Notes: a model not told the origin generated them from the sequence alone. 64,000 bases of DNA from Nitrospirales bacterium (GCA_031315915.1 JALDRK010000013.1:1-64000), one strand, 5' to 3'. Shown: positions 51,125-61,330, numbered from the stretch's first letter. Numbers and translations are program-made.

Positions 51125-52648
51125 CTAGCGTTGGGTGTACCACCGGAGTCCGCCGCCGGAGGTCTTGAAGGCCGGGGGTTGGCCGATGCTCATCCCGCCG
51201 GGTTTTTCCACCAGCAGAACTTTGAAGTCCCAGAGGCCGAACCAGGCCGGGTCCAGCACATTGTGGTAATGGAGGCCGGTGATTTTGGAATGCAATGGGC
51301 CCAGCCCGGCTTTCAATTCCTGTTCCGTATAGGCACGGACGGAGAAGGGTTTGTTGAGTTCCTGACAAAACCGCCGCAGTGTGTAGGCGGCCCCTGTACA
51401 GAGCACCTGCGTGTCCCGCTTCATTCCCAGGAGTTGCGGGAGCGTGCAATATTGTTCCCGGAACCCCAGCCATTTGGCGGCATGGCGAAGATGGCTGAAC
51501 TGCACTTCATATTCGGTATGGCCGGGCAGCCGGACAGGTGACGGCCAGTCGTTCTCGATGCCGAATTCGATCAGGATTGCCCGTCCTCCGGGTTTGAGAA
51601 TCCGCCAGGCTTCCTGCAAAAACATGATCGCGCCGTAGTTGAAGATGACTTCATCCGGAAAAGGAGGGATCAGGGGAAGACGCATGCGGCGGATTAAACT
51701 CAAGGCTTCTTCGTGGAGGGGGTTGGCCCCCTTGAACGTGAGCAATTCCTCGCCGGAAAATTGAACGGGGGTCATGTCGGCCAGGTTTTCATTGTCGATG
51801 ATGAGGTCCACCGACTGGCCGGCAATCGGAATCTGCTCCGCATTGGCTTGAATGGCTGTGGCCGTCCATCCGGCCTCACTGGCCAGGGAGGTTTGAGAGC
51901 CTAAAAACGAGCGGGTTAAATCCAGAAAGGTGTACTGAATCCCCTGCCGTTCTTCCGCAGACAGTTCCCCGGCCAGTTCCTTCGAGACATAGCCCAGTCC
52001 TGCCCCGACTTCCACAATGCGTTTGGGCTTTGGCGAAAGCCAACCCATCTGGCGAAGCGTTTTCCCCAATAGCCGGCCATAGGTGAGCCCCTGCATGGCT
52101 TCGCAGGGTTCACGGAAAAGATGGGAGACGGTCGTTTCGATAATTTCAAAGTGCCCGTGGGGACCTTGAATGCCCTGCACGTGGAAATTGGAGAGATGAT
52201 CTTCGGTTTCGGCCTTGACGTTTTGATGCCAACCCTCCCGCACCTTCTGAAGCAGCAGGTCCCATTTGGCCTCCGCGCTGTGCCCGCTCGGCGGCTCCGT
52301 GCCGAAATAGGCGAGAGAAAAGCGGGGGGACGCCCACCGTTCCAGGTGCCAACGCCCGTTCTGTTGTGTGGGACTGCACACCCATTTGCCGAATTGATTG
52401 AGCAGGGCACCGATCGTCGTTCGCCCATCCATGGCGCCCAACAGAGAGGCGCCCATCCGGTTAAGGCGAACGAGCGGGAGTTCCTCGTCAAGCGGGGCCA
52501 CCCACCATTCTTCCGGGCCATGCTGGTACACGACGATATCCGGCATGCGCCAGGCCCGTTGGTTGAGGATATCTCCCTCCAGTGCTTGAGGAGAGACGCC
52601 GGCCCAGGGGTCGGTTGTTGGAGATGGAGTCGTTGCGGTATCAGCCAT
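51125..52648 (-). CDS. PqqD-like domain fused to a SAM methyltransferase
   Basis: A 507-residue protein. Residues about 59-90 (LVRLNRMGASLLGAMDGRTTIGALL) match the PqqD/RRE-like winged helix that binds leader peptides of modified peptides. The methyltransferase domain has motif I VEVGAGLGY at 212-220 and VDLIIDNENL downstream. The arrangement suggests a peptide- or protein-modifying enzyme, but no peptide substrate gene or radical-SAM enzyme lies nearby. The C-terminus is HYHNVLDPAWFGLWDF, then GGGLRWYTQR. Function unproven. Confidence 0.7.
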   Translation of the reverse strand: MADTATTPSPTTDPWAGVSPQALEGDILNQRAWRMPDIVVYQHGPEEWWVAPLDEELPLVRLNRMGASLLGAMDGRTTIGALLNQFGKWVCSPTQQNGRWHLERWASPRFSLAYFGTEPPSGHSAEAKWDLLLQKVREGWHQNVKAETEDHLSNFHVQGIQGPHGHFEIIETTVSHLFREPCEAMQGLTYGRLLGKTLRQMGWLSPKPKRIVEVGAGLGYVSKELAGELSAEERQGIQYTFLDLTRSFLGSQTSLASEAGWTATAIQANAEQIPIAGQSVDLIIDNENLADMTPVQFSGEELLTFKGANPLHEEALSLIRRMRLPLIPPFPDEVIFNYGAIMFLQEAWRILKPGGRAILIEFGIENDWPSPVRLPGHTEYEVQFSHLRHAAKWLGFREQYCTLPQLLGMKRDTQVLCTGAAYTLRRFCQELNKPFSVRAYTEQELKAGLGPLHSKITGLHYHNVLDPAWFGLWDFKVLLVEKPGGMSIGQPPAFKTSGGGLRWYTQR

Positions 52649-52764
52649 GATGTTCTATCAGCGATGGAGAAGTTGTATCGTCAAAACGAAGTTGCCAGGG
52701 TACCCCATCGATCCGAAAGGCCGCAACCGGTCTGGAAATGATGGTCGAGGGTTTTACCGTCAAG

Positions 52765-53430
52765 CTAGGGTTTTAGGGCCAGAATGCTGGCGTAGGCCGC
52801 ATCTTCGGTATCGACCTCCTGGTAGCGCAGGACACGAAGGCCCGGCAGAAGAGTGAGTAATTCGTTGGATTCCAGCAGGTAGGCCGGGTTGAATTTTTGG
52901 CGGTATCGCAAATGATCCATGGTATAGGTTTCAATCACGGTCACGCCTCCGGGTTTCAGCGCGGCAGCGATTTTCGGTAAGAGATCCCGCAGCAGAAAAT
53001 AGGTGCAGATAATTACATCGTAGGTGCCGGCTGGAATGGTGTACGATTCCAGATCGGCCACGACCGTGGTGAGGGTCACGCCTTTTTCGGAAGCCAGGGC
53101 CTTTGCCTTTTTGAACCCCACTTCGGAAATATCCACCCCGGTGACATCATAGCCCTGGGTGGCCAGATAGACCCCGTTTCGGCCTTCTCCCATGGCCAGG
53201 TCCAGCGCCTTTCCTTTTGGGAGCAGATCGATGTGATCTTTCAGGAAGGGAATCGGGTCCTGTCCGAATAAATATTTGTCGGTATCATATTTTTTGTTCC
53301 ACCGTTCCTTGTCGGCCTCGGCAGCAAGGGCAGGGCCAAAGGCGGCGCCATTCAAAACGCAGATGGTTATGAAGAATGCCAACCAATATCGGGAGACGGG
53401 AACGAGCCGAAGAAAGAATGAAGCATGCAT
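52765..53430 (-). CDS. Exported class I SAM methyltransferase-like protein
   Basis: Start set at ATG 53430 (MHASFFLRL); an earlier opening at 53484 is possible. A signal peptide (WLAFFITICVLNGAAFGPALAAEA) is followed by a TehB-like methyltransferase: ERWNKKYDTDKYLFGQDP, motif I ALDLAMGEGRNG and GVDISEVGFKKAK. SAM-dependent enzymes normally act in the cytosol, and SAM is not expected in the periplasm, so the signal is odd. It may instead be a membrane anchor. Confidence 0.78.
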   Translation of the reverse strand: MHASFFLRLVPVSRYWLAFFITICVLNGAAFGPALAAEADKERWNKKYDTDKYLFGQDPIPFLKDHIDLLPKGKALDLAMGEGRNGVYLATQGYDVTGVDISEVGFKKAKALASEKGVTLTTVVADLESYTIPAGTYDVIICTYFLLRDLLPKIAAALKPGGVTVIETYTMDHLRYRQKFNPAYLLESNELLTLLPGLRVLRYQEVDTEDAAYASILALKP

Positions 53431-53638
53431 GTCGAAACCTCTTGTTCCTTTGAATGAAAAACCGAAATTCCTCCCAGTGGCCAAATGGAATGGTAAAAGA
53501 TATTTTTCACCATAACGTACATTCCTCTTTTCATGAAAGATCTCTCGATGCTCCGGAGTGGTCTTTCGTCTGACCAGCGGGTATCATGGGCGGTTTCAAG
53601 AATTTGCCGATATTGGAAGTATCTCGAGGAGATAGGGT

Positions 53639-54118
53639 ATGCCTGCGTATGTTGTGACCTGGATTCATTTATTGGCCGCCATGACGTTCCTGGGCGGCTG
53701 GATGTTCGTGCTGTTTGCCGTCCGCCCCAGTTTGACGGAAGGCAAAGCCAAGACCCCTTCTCTGGATGGCATGGAGATGGTCAAAAAAATCGGCAACCGG
53801 TTCAGGACGGTCGGGTGGGTCTGTATCGTAACCTTAATCCTGACAGGCGCGTCTCAGCTTTTGGATGAAAGCGGCTCGGCACGGATCGAAACGAGCTGGG
53901 GACTGATCATGATGCTCAAACTGTTTGTCTTTGCCATTGTGGGAGGGTTGGTTTTTGTCCACGATTTAATCCTGGACCCATTCGGCGGGGCCGGTAAAAA
54001 GACAGGGGAGGATTCGGCGGGTCTCCTGTTCTCCGGCAAAGTCATCTGGGTGCAATGGGGGATATTAACTTTAAGTCTGGGTGTACTCCTCATCGCCGCC
54101 TACCTGACCTCGATTTGA
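53639..54118 (+). CDS. CopD-like membrane protein
   Basis: A 159-residue protein with four TM helices. The N-terminal VVTWIHLLAAMTFLGGWMFVLF pattern, including the His of the first helix, is like the CopD/PcoD and DUF2269 families of copper or haem-binding membrane proteins. Substrate unproven. Its 3' end overlaps the end of the convergent lipoprotein gene by 19 bases. Confidence 0.75.
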   Translation: MPAYVVTWIHLLAAMTFLGGWMFVLFAVRPSLTEGKAKTPSLDGMEMVKKIGNRFRTVGWVCIVTLILTGASQLLDESGSARIETSWGLIMMLKLFVFAIVGGLVFVHDLILDPFGGAGKKTGEDSAGLLFSGKVIWVQWGILTLSLGVLLIAAYLTSI

Positions 54119-55986
54119 GGACGGCGAAAGAGAAAATCCGCTACTTCTTTAGTCTCTGTTTTCGGTTTTTGGTCAATTGTATATTCTATAGACACCGGTA
54201 CTTTGAAGACATCAGTATATCCTCGGTGAGGGGTTGTATCAGCAAGATCGCCTGGAATTTCAAGGAAATAATTTCCATCTTCCAGATGTTTAAATGGTAT
54301 GCCTTTTTTCCCAAATTTTATTGTTTTGATTTCCCAATTTTTGGGAACAGTTAGCTGACCTTCCAAGGTATCCGTTCTGAGAAGAATAGGAAAGTTATCC
54401 TTAGTGGAAAATTTTACTGACTGAGAATCAGGAGGATCGATAAAAGTAGGATTTATATTAATTTTTCTGCTACTCCCGTTTGGATTAATTAATAAAACGC
54501 CAGCGTCCGCAAGGAATTTCCTTTCATCCTTAAGTTTTTTGATATCTGCCAATGGAGACAATTTAACTTCTAATTTGTGTGGTCCTAAAAAAGTCGTATC
54601 TTTATAAGCAATAAATCGATTTCCGACTTTGACCACTGTATCCGGGAAGACTCGTTCTTTGGAAAAAATTAAATGCGATTCTTCGATGGCAGGATTAATT
54701 TCCAACGGGATAAATAGGTCATTTTTAATATTAACCACAACTGAATCAGTTCCCAAAGATACTGTTTTCAGGGATGAAAATTTCATTTGGTGGTATGGAT
54801 AAAGATTCCCAACCTTTGCCTCACTTGGGGTTTCATAAGCAATATACAAGCATTGTGTGTCTTTTGGTGCAAGTACTATAAAAAATATCTCCCGTGGACC
54901 CGGATCGAAGCGATACGAGATGTCATAGGGGCCATGCCATAAAATGTAGTTCTTTAAATATCCATTTTTCTTTATAACCCGTCTGGGGCCGAAGGCCACT
55001 GCAAACTCATTTTTTTTGTCTGAATACATGCCGAACTGAAGGGGTTGTTCAATAGAGGCCAGGAATTCTTCGGCTTGGGCCGTCTGATCCCGTCGATTGA
55101 CCTCACCTGTTAAACCTGAAAAAAATCCTGTTAGTTGAGTGGTAAGAATATCGATTTGTTCTTCGATAAGAGACTCCTTAGAGACCACTGAATCATAAGA
55201 AGGCGAGAGAGAATAAACAAAAACGTTATCCGTGGTTTCGCGTGAGTCACCCTCCTCATTTTGGGTATTGTCGTCTGAACTATTATTTACAATACATTCT
55301 TTTTTGGCAGTTTCCTGTTTGCCGGAAGAATTCTGTACTGATATTTTAAATGGCATCACTATAAAGTGTGGCAAATCTGGATATTCCCACCTTTCGCCGG
55401 TATAAATTTGCTTAAAGTAGCCTGACTCTCCAGAAGCATAGCCATTTATAGATACATCCATTCGCACTAAAATGGGGCGGTAATTTGAATTGTGATAGAG
55501 ATGTTTATCGCCTTCATAGAGCAGTTTTTGGCTCAGGATATGCTCCCCATAGACGGCACGTTTTCTGACTATACTCGGCAGGGATAAATTAGTATTGGGG
55601 GAATCTTTAAAGTTGAAAGTACCCTTAGGAGGGGTGATAACGGAATTTCCAATGAGACTCGGAGCCTTTGTTGAAGTCTGATTTTGGGCCCCCTGGACTG
55701 TCTCTGAAGCCGGGGCAGGAGACAAGCCCAAACTGGTTTCCGTCTGACGTTTGTAAAGTTCAGCTAAATACTCTTGGAGTAATTCTTCAGGTTTTATTTC
55801 GGTATCCGACTCCAGTTTTCCCAAAACTGCCAACTGGGAGGCCATAACTTTTTGGACCATATTTTCATCGTAAACTTTGGGCTCTGCCACCGTCACATGT
55901 ATTTTATCGGTTAAGGTGGCACACCCAGTTCCCAAAAGTAATGGTAGCAGCACTAAACGCCATTCTTTTCTAAAACATTTTTTCAT
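54100..55986 (-). CDS. Large hypothetical lipoprotein
   Basis: A 628-residue protein starting at ATG 55986 (MKKCFRKEWRL), after a longer opening at 56040 is rejected. It has a lipoprotein signal with lipobox LGTGCAT. The mature part has many beta-strand-like segments and few known motifs; I do not recognise the family. The gene is AT-rich in codon third positions compared with its neighbours, suggesting acquisition. It may be part of an envelope or conjugation-like structure, but nothing nearby supports this. Confidence 0.75.
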   Translation of the reverse strand: MKKCFRKEWRLVLLPLLLGTGCATLTDKIHVTVAEPKVYDENMVQKVMASQLAVLGKLESDTEIKPEELLQEYLAELYKRQTETSLGLSPAPASETVQGAQNQTSTKAPSLIGNSVITPPKGTFNFKDSPNTNLSLPSIVRKRAVYGEHILSQKLLYEGDKHLYHNSNYRPILVRMDVSINGYASGESGYFKQIYTGERWEYPDLPHFIVMPFKISVQNSSGKQETAKKECIVNNSSDDNTQNEEGDSRETTDNVFVYSLSPSYDSVVSKESLIEEQIDILTTQLTGFFSGLTGEVNRRDQTAQAEEFLASIEQPLQFGMYSDKKNEFAVAFGPRRVIKKNGYLKNYILWHGPYDISYRFDPGPREIFFIVLAPKDTQCLYIAYETPSEAKVGNLYPYHQMKFSSLKTVSLGTDSVVVNIKNDLFIPLEINPAIEESHLIFSKERVFPDTVVKVGNRFIAYKDTTFLGPHKLEVKLSPLADIKKLKDERKFLADAGVLLINPNGSSRKININPTFIDPPDSQSVKFSTKDNFPILLRTDTLEGQLTVPKNWEIKTIKFGKKGIPFKHLEDGNYFLEIPGDLADTTPHRGYTDVFKVPVSIEYTIDQKPKTETKEVADFLFRRPQIEVR

Positions 55987-56452
55987 TTCAGGCCCTCCCC
56001 CTGATTGAACCTCTCTATAAATTTCTTTAAAAATGAGCAATGGGAAGATTTAGTAGGGCTTTCAAGTGCGTTGCCTACGATTCTAATTGAGAAACATCCT
56101 GGCCTCGTCATCCGAATGATATTTACAAAGGAGTTTTTTTAAAGGAAATATCCTAATAACTCAGGCTTAAAAGTCAATCATTATTATTTTCATTACCTGG
56201 AAATTTGCGTAGAGCGTTGGATCGTATGCTTTCTAGCCAATTGGGCGGCGAAAGCATAGAGGGTCAGGGGCCAGAAAACAAAGAAAATATAACGGAAGAA
56301 GTTAAAGCTGGATTTAGCCGATATTCATTATGCGACCTGAGCTACGGATGCAACAGGCGAACAAAGCGAGATGTATGATTGCAAGACCTGACCCTTCTGG
56401 CCTGTTCCCGTTTGATCGACCGAATATCGGCGAAGGCGAATCGACGTTTTCA
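55987..56452. other. AT-rich intergenic stretch
   Basis: Upstream of the large lipoprotein gene and before the decayed cluster. The first 250 bases are AT-rich and probably hold the lipoprotein promoter. No gene, RNA or repeat is recognised. Confidence 0.5.
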
Positions 56453-57103
56453 CTACCTGGTCGTCTCGCCGATTGATCGAGGAGCCTCCACCGTTTCGAC
56501 CACCTTCAGCATCTCATCCACGAGATTTATTGCCCCATACGCCCTCGCTTTGACAACCATGCTGGTCGACTTCGCGCTCCTGGCGCATCACAAGAACCTT
56601 GAAGTGTCGATGAAGCGTTGCTCGAATTTGCTGTTGAAAGTGTTGAACAGCAGCACATCCATTCCATCGAATCGCGTGCGTCGCGCAAACTCCCAGATCG
56701 GAGGCGCCGACCGTAGAGCCAGACCGGTGATCCGAGGTAGATGGTCTGGATGCCAATGATCGACGGCGGCTGGACTCACGTTGGCTTTAGCGTTTGTGCG
56801 TCACGGAGCGTTACAAGCCCCTGCAAGCCAAGCTCGTAATCGGCGGCTTCCAACTTGAACAAGCGAGCACCAAGACGCCGTGCCACGTGAGGCAGCGATA
56901 GCGGTGCCGTTCGACCTTGAGAGCAGACCGTAATAGTGCTGCCGTTCGTCGGGATGAGACGCTCTTCCCAACGACCCTCCGCTGGCGAGCCTGATATATC
57001 TCCACCAAGCCACCACAAAGAGCACTGTGCCGACAATCACCAGGGCCAGCAGTACGAGAACGGCGCCCCACTTGATGAGTGATATCCCACCTACTCCAAA
57101 CAT
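56453..57103 (-). pseudogene. Flavodoxin-family protein, frameshifted
   Basis: Reading from ATG 57103, a membrane segment (GAVLVLLALVIVGTVLFVVAWW) precedes YYGLLSRSNGTAIAAS, the FMN phosphate-binding loop. After a frame change, APPIWEFARRTRFDGMDVLLFNTFNSKFEQRFID is read in one frame (abridged), and DEMLKVVETVEAPRSIG ends at TAG 56453-56455 in another. At least two frameshifts are needed to rebuild a protein of about 215 residues. It belongs to a membrane-anchored flavodoxin group. Inactive. Confidence 0.65.
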
Positions 57104-57233
57104 GTACTGTTCTTTGTAGTACGCTGTTCGACTGTTCACAGCTCTCTCGGTGATCGACATGTCGATGAGCGGTGTCAAAGAAACGCCGGTTTGTCGCCAT
57201 CCGTGTTCGGCCGGTCGACCTGATATTTCCCTT

Positions 57234-57791
57234 TCAATGCAGTTTCGGCGACTCAATGATCTTCACGATCAGGTCGGCGATCACTTTGCGCGAGACTTCC
57301 GTACCCTTGAACGGTTCGGTTCTTCTCAGTGGTCTCGCACTATTTCGTCGTTATCGGTGAGCCAAGCGGGACGCAAGATGGTGTAGTCCAGGCCGGAAAT
57401 CTCGACGTCGGCGGCCAGCCGGAATGGTGGCAGGTACGCACCATCCTGACGGTTCCATTGGCCGAAGGTGGAACCTCGTCATAGATGCCGAGCGAGGTCA
57501 CGAAGATCAGCTGCTTGACGCCCGTTTCGTTCATCGCGTCGATGATCTTACCAGCCAGTTCTGCAACCTCGCCTGAACGGCATAGACGATGTCTTGCCCC
57601 TTCATCGCCCGCCGCGGAGCTGTCCGCGTTACTGACATCGCCTTCCACGATCGTCATGCCCGAAGCCCGCATGCCGGGCCTGCCCGCGTCCCCGAGGAAC
57701 AGGTGGGACGGATGGACATGCGGTTTTTCAAGGAAGCGGACGACATGTCGGGCGATCGCCCGGTTCGCGCCCATATCAGTACATTGATCAT
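57234..57791 (-). pseudogene. NAD(P)-binding (NmrA/SDR-like) protein, frameshifted
   Basis: From ATG 57791 the frame reads MINVLI, then after a shift GANRAIARHVVRFLEK, then MTIVEGDVSNADS, then IIDAMNETGVKQLIFVTSLGIYDEVP. Further shifts are needed to reach SGLDYTILRPAWLTD and EVSRKVIADLIVKIIESP, ending at TGA 57234-57236. These are blocks of an atypical short-chain dehydrogenase of the NmrA type. Three or more frameshifts; inactive. Confidence 0.65.
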
Positions 57792-57914
57792 GATAAGCCC
57801 ATACTCCTTTCAGTTTGCCTGTTCCCTCCGACTGGCCCGGACTGCCCCAAGGCGAATGACTTCACCGGCGGCATACTGGGTGTCGACGGCGGCCTCGACT
57901 TCACATCGCCAGTG

Positions 57915-58013
57915 TCAAGCTCGAGCGCACGCAGCCGATGCTGCAGATGGGCTTGGGCTACGTCGAAGGTGTCACCCACGACGACAAGCGCCACGGCACG
58001 ACGACGCGCCCGT
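57915..58013 (+). mobile_element. Fragment of an IS630-family transposase
   Basis: The plus-strand frame reads ERTQPMLQMGLGYVEGVTHDDKRHGTTT before a stop (abridged). This matches the IS630 DDE transposase stretch that ends in the RHGTTTLFAAL motif. Only about 33 residues remain; no other part or inverted repeats were found. A relic left between two decayed genes. Confidence 0.65.
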
Positions 58014-58108
58014 AGCGCGAACGTGCTCAACAGTGCCGGAGTTGTTCCAAGCTCCTGTGGCTTGAACTTTTCTCTTCCAGCTGAACGCCGTCATCGCCGA
58101 GCCGAGTT

Positions 58109-59019
58109 TCACGACTCATTTGGACACGCGGTAAAAACAAACTCATCATTCTCGCTCTTGGTGATAAGCCCGGAATGACGGAACACAAAATGCGTGCAAG
58201 TAAAGGAGTCGTCGCATCCGTCAGGCGAGAGAGCAGTTTGCGCCTCGTTTCGCAAGACTGGACGTTGTCAAAATCTCACCACCGTGGGCATATCGGGCTT
58301 GGCGATTTGCACTGGATGGTGCATTGCGTCTCCGGCAGATGATGAATCTTTCAGTGCCCGCATCCACTTCGATGGCGACATGTCCTTATGTGTGCCCCGG
58401 AGTAGAGAATACTGAAAGGCCGTCGCCAAGATCGGTATTCACGTCAATAAAATTCATCAATCCTGCATCGACTACCGGCTTAACGGACTCGTTGAAAGAT
58501 ACCGCCTGCATCTGATACATCGGATCATCGAGATTGCCTTTGACCCAAAACTCGTACTCCGACGTTGTAATCGGTACTTCGCATTTGGAAATGTCGGCAT
58601 CCATTTTCCATCTTTCTTGTACGTATTCCACCCCACGTGGTCAAAATGAAGATGCGTGCATAGCACATCCGTCACGGCAAATCGATCGACTCCGATGCTG
58701 TCGAGCGTACTGAATCAACTGAAGCCTGTCCACTCCGGTATACCTGTCAGAGTTTTGTCATTCCCACGCAGGTATCAACGACCAAAATTCTATCGTTGAT
58801 TCTGATAATGAAACATTGCGAGCTGGCCCTGAGCGAATAGTCATCAAAGACATCCGGCGGAGCCATCCATTCAATCGCCTGCAAGAAATCCGGCGTTGCT
58901 TCCGGCAATAAGCCTATTAGTTGATAACCGATTCTTACTTCAACGATTTGAAATATTTCGGCGTCTCCGATTTTTGATTTCGCAACTTGAAGTCTCGTGT
59001 TTGGCGAATTGTCTTGCAT
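58109..59019 (-). pseudogene. MBL-fold metallo-hydrolase, frameshifted
   Basis: From ATG 59019 the frame has AKSKIGDAEIFQIVE and RILVVDTCVGM. After a shift, VLCTHLHFDHVGWNTY carries the HxHxDH metal motif. A further shift leads to KCEVPITTSEYEFW and DVNTDLGDGLSVFSTPGHT, and more shifts to SGDAMHHPVQIA and DEFVFT, ending near 58109. Original length about 300 aa. At least three frameshifts; inactive. Its orientation follows the alpha/beta hydrolase. Confidence 0.7.
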
Positions 59020-59097
59020 GGTGTCTTCCTCTCTTGCGCATGACGCCTTCGGCCACGGTCACGCGCTCCCGTGGGATTTGGTCCGGGACGGCGTGGC

Positions 59098-60088
59098 CTA
59101 GTAAAAAGAAAAATGCTTTGCGCTTCTTACTTCATGTACTTGTCGGAGGAAGCCGATGAATTTTTCCGGATGCCTTCCGAAGTAGTTGTAACCGTCCTTG
59201 AAACGTCTCGTGGTGCCCTCAATCCAGAACAGTTCCTTCTCCTTGCTGCCGAGTAGATCGAAGGTCTTCAGTGTCTTCGGGATTACGATCCAGCCATCTT
59301 TTAGCACTTGGACCATCAAGACCGGCATCTTCACGCTGGCCGCCCACAGATGCGGGGTCATTTCGGCGGCCACAAACGCGCCCATCTTGAGCAGCTCCAG
59401 ATCGATCAATTCCTGGTACTGCCTCACGCCCTGCAATCAAGAAGGCATCATAGATCGCTGCCATGGACACGACCATCGGGCTCACCATGCATCGCACGTT
59501 TTCAAACAGGTCGGGGCGGCGGTGAATGGCGTGATATTGCGAGTTTCCGCCCATGCATTGGCTGTAGAGGGCGAGCTTCATCTTCGAGAGCGTCGAGCGG
59601 TTGTCGACGAATTTCTTAATGCCGACGCAGTCGCGCCACTCCCATTGCCCGATGCCGCTCAGGCCGTTGTTGGCGGCGCTGCTGTTGCCGTGATTGCGGA
59701 TATCATAGGTGAGCACGCGGTTTCGGCATCGGTCAGATGCTTGTACCGAATGACGAAGTCGATCTCGACCGCATCATGCTGGTACGGCTCACCCAGATGT
59801 CCCGGAAAGCCCGCGCCGACACATCGGCAGAGCGTGGTTGAAGATGACCAGCTTGTCGCTTGGGCCAGCCTTGGCTGGGATATACCAGGCTTCCAGTGGA
59901 ATGCCGTCGGAGGGAATGACGAGATCCTTCCAGCCGGTCATCCCGTAATCGTCCGGTGTTTTGTGGATCACGCTGCGCAAGGGGCGGACGATGTTGGCCA
60001 TCCCTTTGACCCTTTTCATAATCTTCTTTGGAAATGGTCTTGGAGTTGTTCCAGGGCCTTGTCCATTCTCTTTGATATTCTTGCTCAT
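59098..60088 (-). pseudogene. Alpha/beta hydrolase, frameshifted
   Basis: From ATG 60088: MSKNIKENG, then KGMANIVRPLRSVIHK, then SDGIPLEAWYIPAKAGPSDKLVIFNHALPMC (abridged). A second frame carries LTYDIRNHGNSSAANNG and ALYSQCMGGNSQYHAIH, with the nucleophile-elbow-like SQCMGG. A third frame holds AEMTPHLWAASVKMPVLMVQVLKD and ELFWIEGTTRRF, to 59098. Two frameshifts break a protein of about 325 aa. It lies divergent to an AraC regulator. Confidence 0.75.
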
Positions 60089-60340
60089 GATTTCACCCTC
60101 CTGTGATGTTTAGTTTGAGCAGCCGGAGCGATGAGCCATCAGGCAAATGGGAATGCCTACTCGTCGCCAATGTTCGATGATCAATCCGCTTTTGCGCCTT
60201 ACATGATCGTACTGTACTCCTTGAAAGCAAGAAGGTGAGTAGACCAACTTTGCTCATTTCTTGCCTGTATTCTCCGACATGGGAGAGAGGGATGGCTTGT
60301 GCCCCACTATCTGGTCTGTTAGCCTTCCGGGGTGAAGCGG

Positions 60341-61260
60341 ATGCAAACACAGTCAGCCAAGCAGGACTCTTCGCATGCTCGCCTGCTGATGACGCTTGAA
60401 GCGTTGGCACAGAGCATTGCCCGATGGACCGAGAGAAGGGCGACTCGCTCGTGACCGCGATTCCGGGCTTGTCACTTTTCGGCGGGACGTTCCCACACCT
60501 CCAACGAGCTACATGTACGAGCGGAGCATCTGCGGTCGCACAAGGTGTCAAACGGGTGCTGCTCGGAGACGACGTATACGTGTATGACACGTATCATTTC
60601 TTGATCACGTCCGTGGATCTACCGATGGTGGCGGAGTGTGATCAAAGCGAGCCGGGCGAAGCCTTATCTGAGTCTCCTCTTGAAGCTTCTGATCGACGCG
60701 AAATCTCACAGTTGATGGTAGACGACAACCTCTTCTGCAGGCGCATACACAACAATCACGTCGCGGATGGCACCTGGCGCGAGGTCACAGTGCCGTTGCT
60801 CACGCTTCAACGGTTGATCGATCTGCTGGCTGAGCCAAAAGACATACCGATTCTTGCGCCGATCATTCAGCGGGAAATTGTGTACCGGTTACTTGTGGGC
60901 GATCAAGGGGGCGTCTGCGCCAAATGGCGTCGGCGCGAAGTCAAAGCCACCAGATCGGACGGGCGATTGATTGCTGAAGAGTCACTTCACAGGAGTCGCT
61001 ACGAATCGAGGATCTCGCAACGCAAGTCAATATGAGTACGTCAACCTTGCACCATCATTTCCGAACGTTGACGGCCATGAGTCCACTGCAGTACCAAAAA
61101 TGGTTGCGTTTGAACGAAGTGCGTGGCGGCTGATGCTCATCGAACGTCTCGATGCAACAACCGCGGCGTCTCAAGTCGGCTATGAAAGCCCCTCCCAATT
61201 TAGCAGGAGTATAGCCGTTCGTTCGGCGCACCGCCGTTACGCGATATAACAAAGTTGTGA
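60341..61260 (+). pseudogene. AraC-family regulator, frameshifted
   Basis: From ATG 60341: MQTQSAKQDSS, then LEALAQSIARWTE. A shift gives SLVTAIPGLSLF, then VKRVLLGDDVYVYDTYHFLITSVDLP, the N-terminal ligand domain (abridged). LQRLIDLLAEPKDIPILAP and QREIVYRLL follow. Further shifts lead to WLKSHFTGVATN, STLHHHFRTL-like text, WRLMLIERLDATTAASQVGYESPSQFSR (DNA-binding domain) and LRDITKL, ending at TGA 61258. At least four frameshifts. It faces away from the broken alpha/beta hydrolase, its likely former target. Confidence 0.75.
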
Positions 61261-61330
61261 GCCAGCTTAAAACGGCAGCTTCCCCGCCGCGGAGGTTGCC
61301 CAAGTTGTCATTTTATCGTTGACTCGCGGT

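Noticed and set aside
51125-51190. C-terminal GGGLRWYTQR of the PqqD-fusion enzyme as a self-modified core peptide
   Set aside because: The methyltransferase is not of the borosin type, so self-modification has no basis beyond the tail's look.
57848-57903. Plus-strand TGGILGVDGGL resembling an SDR C-terminus
   Set aside because: Only about 15 residues match and neighbouring frames do not continue; could be chance in a decayed region.
59198-60106. Plus-strand frame of 302 codons
   Set aside because: Antisense to a recognisable, frameshifted alpha/beta hydrolase.
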